From Dactylosporangium vinaceum (GTDB taxonomy: Bacteria; Actinomycetota; Actinomycetes; Mycobacteriales; Micromonosporaceae), in assembly GCF_019904175.1 (NCBI RefSeq), contig NZ_CP061913.1:4898001-4962000 (forward strand): a DNA stretch of 64,000 bases. The letters are read 5' to 3'. The first letter of the stretch is position 1, and the number at the start of each line of letters is the position of its first letter. Below the pieces are notes generated by a model. That model saw only the letters and a list, made by a program, of their open reading frames with translations. It did not search any database and was not told where the DNA came from. The position numbers were made by a program, and so were the translations under genes. Shown here in pieces: positions 59,536 to 64,000 of the stretch.

Positions 59536-60252
59536 TCAGCGGAGGCGGGACATGGCGCCGAAGCGGGTGGCGGCCCAGCGGAACAGGGAGGGTGGGAGGG
59601 CGGCCCTGGCGATGGAGCGTTGCCAGGCGTAGAGCGGGCGGTGCAGTCCCAGGCGGTAGCGCACGGCGGACAGGCCGGGCCGGGAGCGTGCACAGCAGCG
59701 CTCCAGCCAGGCGGCGACGCCCGGGACGTCGTCGGGTGTGGTGTAGTTGACGCCGGCCGTGCGCAGGCGGTGCTCGAGGTCGGCCTGGCGGTGGGCCTGG
59801 GAGGGGACCTTGCGCACGTCGAAGTCGACGTAGACCGCACGGACCCAGGAGGTCAACTCGGCGTCCAGGAGGTCCTCGAGGACGTCGCACTCGCTGCCCT
59901 CGCAGTTGAGTTTCAGGTATACCTCGTCGTCGGGGCTGAGGTGGGTCAGGAACCAGGCGGCGGTCGAGTGCAGCGTGATGTCCTCGATGTCGGCGCCGAT
60001 CGGGTCGAGCTGGCGCTTGTCGGCGAAGACGCTGGCGCCGAGCAGGCCGGCGCCGAAGAGGGCCGTGCGGCCGGAACGGTTGGACAGGGCGAGCGCGTGG
60101 ACGCGCAGACGGCTGTCGCGGTACCGCCGCAGAATCTGACGGCACGACGAAGCCGGCTCGAACGCGTGGACCTCGTCGAAGGCCCACCGCGGGTCCAGCG
60201 CGATCTCCACCGTCTCCCCGTGGTGCGCGCCGACGTCGAGGAAGATCTTCAT
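59536..60252 (-). CDS. FkbM-family methyltransferase
   Basis: 238 residues. MKIFLDVGAHHGETVEIAL is motif I, VHAFEPASSCRQIL holds the acidic ribose-binding residue, and VYLKLNCEGSECDVLEDL is the family hallmark. FkbM enzymes O-methylate sugars or polyketides; within this locus a surface sugar is the likely target. The basic, Arg-rich C-terminus is longer than usual. Start overlaps the upstream stop by ATGA. Confidence 0.88.
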   Translation of the reverse strand: MKIFLDVGAHHGETVEIALDPRWAFDEVHAFEPASSCRQILRRYRDSRLRVHALALSNRSGRTALFGAGLLGASVFADKRQLDPIGADIEDITLHSTAAWFLTHLSPDDEVYLKLNCEGSECDVLEDLLDAELTSWVRAVYVDFDVRKVPSQAHRQADLEHRLRTAGVNYTTPDDVPGVAAWLERCCARSRPGLSAVRYRLGLHRPLYAWQRSIARAALPPSLFRWAATRFGAMSRLR

Positions 60253-61535
60253 GCGCGGGCTCCGGTGCGGTAGTAGGGGGCGCGGCGGTGGTGCCGGGCG
60301 AAGTGCGGGCTCCGATCGGCCGCAGCGCGGACCGGCGGGCGGAACGGCCGGTCGGTGGCCTGGTGGGCGGCGGCGCGAGGCCGGGTCGTGGGCATGGTGA
60401 GCATGAGCACGGCGATGAGGGAGCCGGCGTACAGGGGCATCTCGGTCAGGGACATCCCGAGGGCGGCGGTCAGGCTCAGGTAGGCGACCGGGTCCGTCAG
60501 CGATTCCCGGCCCAGCAGCCCGCAGTACACCAGAAACAGCAGGAGCCCGACGAGGCCGACGGCTCCGCCGAGGTAGATCCAGAGGTCGTAGACCGGCAGT
60601 TGGGAGATCCCGCCGATGCCGCGGGCCTGGGCGGCGGCGGCCGCGGCCCAGCCCTGGCCGGTGAGCGGATGGCGGCGGAACTCCTCCAGGCCGGCGGCGA
60701 AGCCGGCGAGGCGGATGCCGGCCGAGCCGGTGTTCAGGTGGAACGTCTGCGTCACCAGCGAGACGAGCGGCAGGAACAGGCCGGCCAGCGCGGGCGGCAG
60801 CGCGAGCGGGACCCACCAGCGGCGGGGCAGGACGGCGGCCGCCGTGACGCACGTGGTGGCGAACCAGACCGAGCGTGTGAACGTGCACAGGATCCCGAAC
60901 ACCAGCACGGCGGCCAGCACCCGGCGCAGGCGGCGCGGCCGGTCCGAGGTGGCCACGATGATGAGGCCGCAGACGAGGAGGAAGCCCATGTGTGCGGGGT
61001 CGTTGACGTACCGGCCGAAGAACCGGGACGGGAACTGCGGCACGTAGAGCACCAGCTCGACGGCGGCCAGGCCGAGGACGCCGGCGTACAGCCAGCGCTT
61101 CGCGGTGGGAGAGTACGTGAGCATGATGCCGAGGCAGGCGTAGACGGCGAGCCAGCCGATTGTCGACTGCTGCCCGAGGCCGGTGAGCGTGACCAGGACC
61201 GTCCACATGAAGAACAGGGCGAGGACGACCCGGGACGCGGTGACGCCGACGCCGAGGATGCGGCGGCTGCAGGCGAGGCGGACGAGGTACGCGATCGCCG
61301 CCAGGTCGCTCAGGGTCAGCGGGCCGAGCACGGTGTCGTGGCGGCGGATGAGCGTGATGACGACGACCGGCAGCAGGTCGAGCGGGGCCAGCACGAGCGC
61401 GGCGAGCAGGAGCAGCAGGTCGGCCGGGACGCCGTACGGGCGGCCGATGACCGTCGAGACAATGCCCAGCGCGATGCCGCCGCCGGTGCGCAGGACGGTG
61501 GTCGGCTCGATACGGATGCGCTCGGCGAGTGTCAT
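60249..61535 (-). CDS. O-antigen ligase/polymerase-like membrane protein
   Basis: 428 residues with about ten hydrophobic helices. The periplasmic loop with RLAGFAAGLEEFRRHPLTGQGW is the Wzy/WaaL-type signature (Arg and PLxGxG). It probably polymerises repeat units or ligates a glycan to its carrier. The hydrophilic His/Arg-rich C-terminus is typical. It overlaps its neighbours by 4 bp on both sides, as part of one operon. Confidence 0.82.
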   Translation of the reverse strand: MTLAERIRIEPTTVLRTGGGIALGIVSTVIGRPYGVPADLLLLLAALVLAPLDLLPVVVITLIRRHDTVLGPLTLSDLAAIAYLVRLACSRRILGVGVTASRVVLALFFMWTVLVTLTGLGQQSTIGWLAVYACLGIMLTYSPTAKRWLYAGVLGLAAVELVLYVPQFPSRFFGRYVNDPAHMGFLLVCGLIIVATSDRPRRLRRVLAAVLVFGILCTFTRSVWFATTCVTAAAVLPRRWWVPLALPPALAGLFLPLVSLVTQTFHLNTGSAGIRLAGFAAGLEEFRRHPLTGQGWAAAAAAQARGIGGISQLPVYDLWIYLGGAVGLVGLLLFLVYCGLLGRESLTDPVAYLSLTAALGMSLTEMPLYAGSLIAVLMLTMPTTRPRAAAHQATDRPFRPPVRAAADRSPHFARHHRRAPYYRTGARA

Positions 61536-62797
61536 GCGGCCTCCAGGAGACGGGGGAGGGAGCTGAGCCAGAGCACGGTGCCGAGCCCGGCCACCGCCAG
61601 GGCGCCCCACGCGAACCCGGCCGCCGTCCCGGTCAGGTACAGCGCGCCGAGCAGCAGCAGCCCGTCGGCCGTGACCGCTCCCAGCCGCAGCCCGGGCCGG
61701 CCCAGCACGAGCGGCAGCGCCTTGGACCAGACGGCGACGGCGCGGACGGCGGCCGCGGCGAGCAGGACGAGCACGACCGGGGCGAGACCGGCGAACGGCG
61801 GGCCGTAGACGAGGCCGAGGACCGTGCCCGTGCACGGCACGGCGACCGCGAGCACCACGGCGCCGCCCGCGGCCAGCAGCACGCTGGCCCGCCACAGGTC
61901 GCGGCGCAGCGCCCCGAAGTCGCGGGCCATGACGGCGGCGGCCATCCGCGGGAACAGCTGCGGCCCGATCGGGCCGGCCACGTTGAGCAGCAGCCGGCCG
62001 GGCGCGAGCGCGATCTTCAGCGTGGTGACCAGCACCGGGCCGCCGAGGACGCCGGCGAGCGCGAGCACGCCCTGGTCGGTGCCGGTGGAGGCGGTCGCGG
62101 CGGCCGAGCTCTGCAGCGCGAACCGGAGCATGCCCTTCGGGGCCGGGCCGGGGCGGGGAGCGGGCGGGCCGTACGCGGCGGCCAGCCGGCGGCGGGTCAC
62201 GGTGAGCAGGACGGCGCCGGCCAGTGCGGCGGCCGCGGCGGTGGCGGCCAGGTAGGCGGCCGGGCCGGCGAGCAGCAGCGCGGCGACCGAGACGACGGCG
62301 GTCAGTGCGGCGGCGGCGAGGCGCAGCCGGGCCAGGCGGGGCATCTCGCCGACGAGGGACAGGCCGACGCCGGCGAGCCCGGCCGGTGAGCGCACAACGG
62401 CGGCCAGAATCGCGAGGAGGATCAGCACGGCCTGGTGCGGGTCGACCCAGCCGGCTCGGCGGGCGACGAGGGTGAGCAGCGCACCGGCCAGCAGACCGGC
62501 CGCGGTCACGGCGAGGTCCAGGCGCAGCAGCCGGTCGAGCAGGGCGGTGCCGTAGCCGCGGGACTCGGCCTGGTAGACCGGGACGTAGCGCAGCGCGATG
62601 TCGTCGGTGCGCGGATCGCACAGCAGCGCCCAGACGCCGGCGACGGCCTGGGCGAAGAACACCCGCCCGGCCTCCTGCGCGCCGCCGGTGCGCACGAGCA
62701 CGACCGCACCGGCGACGGACAGCACCGCCTCGGCCTGGGTGGTGAACGCCATCGACGCGAAGACGCCCAGCTCCCGGCGCAGCAGCAGCTCAGGCAT
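61532..62797 (-). CDS. oligosaccharide flippase-like membrane protein
   Basis: 421 residues; about 12 helices. LRRELGVFASMAFTTQAEAV at the start, and a cytosolic loop followed by MLRFALQSSAAATASTGTDQGVLALAGVLGG, match Wzx-type flippases of the MVF superfamily. It should flip lipid-linked repeat units to the outer leaflet for the polymerase encoded next. ATG 62797 lies within the end of the upstream glycosyltransferase gene (8-bp overlap). Confidence 0.85.
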   Translation of the reverse strand: MPELLLRRELGVFASMAFTTQAEAVLSVAGAVVLVRTGGAQEAGRVFFAQAVAGVWALLCDPRTDDIALRYVPVYQAESRGYGTALLDRLLRLDLAVTAAGLLAGALLTLVARRAGWVDPHQAVLILLAILAAVVRSPAGLAGVGLSLVGEMPRLARLRLAAAALTAVVSVAALLLAGPAAYLAATAAAAALAGAVLLTVTRRRLAAAYGPPAPRPGPAPKGMLRFALQSSAAATASTGTDQGVLALAGVLGGPVLVTTLKIALAPGRLLLNVAGPIGPQLFPRMAAAVMARDFGALRRDLWRASVLLAAGGAVVLAVAVPCTGTVLGLVYGPPFAGLAPVVLVLLAAAAVRAVAVWSKALPLVLGRPGLRLGAVTADGLLLLGALYLTGTAAGFAWGALAVAGLGTVLWLSSLPRLLEAA

Positions 62798-63827
62798 GGC
62801 GCGCGTACAGCTCCTCGAACCACTCGGCCGTGCGCGCGATGTCGACGTCCCCGGCGCTGCGGGCGGCACCTTCGCGCAGCCGGCGGTGGGTCCGCGGCTC
62901 GGCGGCGGCCAGGATCGCGGTGGCCAGCGCGGCGGGGGAGCCGGGCGGGACGAGCAGCCCGTTGTGGCCGTCGCGGACCAGGTCCGGGATGCCGCCGACG
63001 GCCGTGGACACGACCGGGACACCGGCGGCGAGGGCCTCCATGACCACGACCGGCAGGCCCTCGTAGTGGGAGGCGAGCACGAGCAGGTCGGCCGCGGCGA
63101 TGAGCCGGCCTGCGCGCGGGACCGGGCCGAGGATCCGGACCCGGTCGCCGAGGCGGTGCAGCGCCAGGTCGGCGGCGACGACCGGCTGCAGCGGGCCGGA
63201 CCCGGCGAGGAGGAACCGGACGGCCGGGTTCGCCGCGGTGACCCGGGCGGCCGCGCGGATCAGGTGGCGGTGGTTCTTCTGGGCCCGGAAGTTGGCCACG
63301 TGCACGGCGAGGAAGTCGCTCGCGGTGATGCCGTGCTCGGCCCGGACCGCGGCGGCGCCGGCGGCGAACGCGCGCTGGGCGGCCAGGTCGACGCCGTGCA
63401 CGCGGGTGGACACGGCCCGTGCGCCGTGCACAGTCGCCGAGCGGGCCACCTGCGGGCTCACCGCGACCGTGTGGTCGTCGAGGCGGCGGGTGAGCCGGTC
63501 GAGCAGCATTGTCGGGCGGCGGTACCGGGTGCTGTGCACTGTGGACAGCAGCACGGGCCGGGGCCGGCGCAGCCCGATGGTGAGCCGCAGCGCGACGGCC
63601 GGGATCGGCGAGTGCAGGTTCACGACGTCCGGGCGCAGCGCCCGGACCGTCCGGGCGAGCCGGGCGTACAGCAGCGCCCGAGGCCCGCCGCTGAGGTCCA
63701 CGACGGCCAGGCCGGCCGCCCGGAGCCGGTCCGCGAGCGGTCCGACGGCCGGACGCAGGCAGATGACGGTGTACCGGATGTGCCGTCCCGGCGCGCACAG
63801 GAGCCGCTCGGCGAGGAGCGTCTCCAC
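62790..63827 (-). CDS. glycosyltransferase family 4 (start probably further upstream)
   Basis: 345 residues from GTG 63827. The GT-B donor site shows as HVANFRAQKNHRHLIRAA, LAGSGPLQPVV and ASHYEGLPVVVMEALAAGVPVV (EX7E). The GTG falls inside the conserved acceptor loop: in frame upstream the DNA reads EVTKTLNVGG directly before it, so the true start is likely upstream, at a non-standard codon such as CTG 63869. It is part of the polysaccharide operon. Confidence 0.85.
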   Translation of the reverse strand: METLLAERLLCAPGRHIRYTVICLRPAVGPLADRLRAAGLAVVDLSGGPRALLYARLARTVRALRPDVVNLHSPIPAVALRLTIGLRRPRPVLLSTVHSTRYRRPTMLLDRLTRRLDDHTVAVSPQVARSATVHGARAVSTRVHGVDLAAQRAFAAGAAAVRAEHGITASDFLAVHVANFRAQKNHRHLIRAAARVTAANPAVRFLLAGSGPLQPVVAADLALHRLGDRVRILGPVPRAGRLIAAADLLVLASHYEGLPVVVMEALAAGVPVVSTAVGGIPDLVRDGHNGLLVPPGSPAALATAILAAAEPRTHRRLREGAARSAGDVDIARTAEWFEELYARHA

Positions 63828-63855
63828 CCCGCCGACGTTGAGCGTCTTGGTGACC

Positions 63856-64000
63856 TCACACGCGTGCAGGGAGCCGATGGCCGAACACCCCCCGGCGCAC
63901 GCACCGGCGAAACGCCGTGCCGTACCAGTCCTCGATCTCGCCGGCCACCCGCGGCCAGGCGCGGCCCTGCACGGCCACCGGCCCGTGCTCGTCCCGGCCG
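63856..64000 (-). CDS. partial gene, 3' end only
   Basis: The last 47 codons of a minus-strand gene enter from the window edge and stop at 63856-63858. The visible end reads VAVQGRAWPRVAGEIEDWYG, then TAFRRCVRRGVFG. The WPRVAGEIEDWY pattern resembles the last helix of a glycosyltransferase, but too little is present for a call. It precedes the GT4 gene in the operon. Confidence 0.55.
   Translation of the reverse strand, partial: GRDEHGPVAVQGRAWPRVAGEIEDWYGTAFRRCVRRGVFGHRLPARV

Noticed and set aside
1..64000. tRNA, rRNA, insertion sequence, prophage or defence island
   Set aside because: I looked for cloverleaf ends, transposase and integrase motifs and phage genes and found none; two P-loop kinases alone are not toxin-antitoxin evidence.

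Overview
The window is about three-quarters G+C by eye and holds roughly 58 protein genes. About a third start with GTG, there are two SigE-type ECF sigma/anti-sigma pairs, and many genes have a TANNNT box 6-7 nt before the start codon. This points to a filamentous actinomycete chromosome; a Micromonosporaceae-type host is my inference from gene content, not a measured result. I saw no rRNA or tRNA gene, no insertion sequence, no phage module and no CRISPR array.

Layout. 0-6.5 kb: fasciclin lipoprotein plus membrane sulfite-oxidase-like molybdoenzyme, GNAT, MarR, MBL hydrolase behind a palindrome, and an MMPL exporter. 6.5-11 kb: patatin-like lipase, P-loop kinase, a possible 50-residue membrane peptide, a catalytically degenerate RNase H-like protein and a DUF6886-like protein. 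11-18 kb: secreted PL9 pectate lyase behind a LacI-type operator, PhzF-like isomerase, AraC regulator, sigma/anti-sigma pair, and a membrane-anchored beta-propeller protein. 18-22.3 kb: rifamycin monooxygenase (Rox) preceded by an inverted repeat like the rifamycin-associated element, then NmrA-like reductase, AraC and a membrane protein. 22.4-25.3 kb: class II aldolase, amidohydrolase and GntR/FCD regulator behind a 22-bp AT-rich palindrome. 25-34.6 kb: flippase-like protein, second sigma/anti-sigma pair, two secreted peptidases, methyltransferase, AraC, DUF488, MFS, kinase and an NTF2-like protein.

The most unusual locus is 34.8-41.8 kb. On the minus strand a CBS-pair protein is followed by a protein of about 1230 residues that reads as FHA, indoleamine 2,3-dioxygenase-like heme domain, FAD/NADPH reductase, cytochrome b5 and a helical tail. 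Divergently transcribed are a KASIII-type ketosynthase fused to a heme-oxygenase-like diiron oxidase and an unknown partner protein. The first polypeptide seems to put a heme dioxygenase in the same chain as an NADPH-to-heme electron route; the second pairs C-C bond formation with oxidation. I consider this the best candidate for an undescribed system.

43.7-53.2 kb is a tightly coupled operon: GlgX, AGE-epimerase/STAS fusion, three DJ-1/PfpI proteins, an NTF2-like protein, an MBL hydrolase and an ankyrin protein. It may join alpha-glucan or sugar metabolism to reactive-carbonyl handling (inference). 53.2-56 kb holds single genes.

56-64 kb is a surface-polysaccharide locus: repeat-interrupted methyltransferase, glycosyltransferases, FkbM methyltransferase, O-antigen ligase-like protein and flippase. 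It also carries four separate tandem-repeat families (20-24, 65, 18 and 32 bp), so it looks hypervariable. The last gene runs off the window end.
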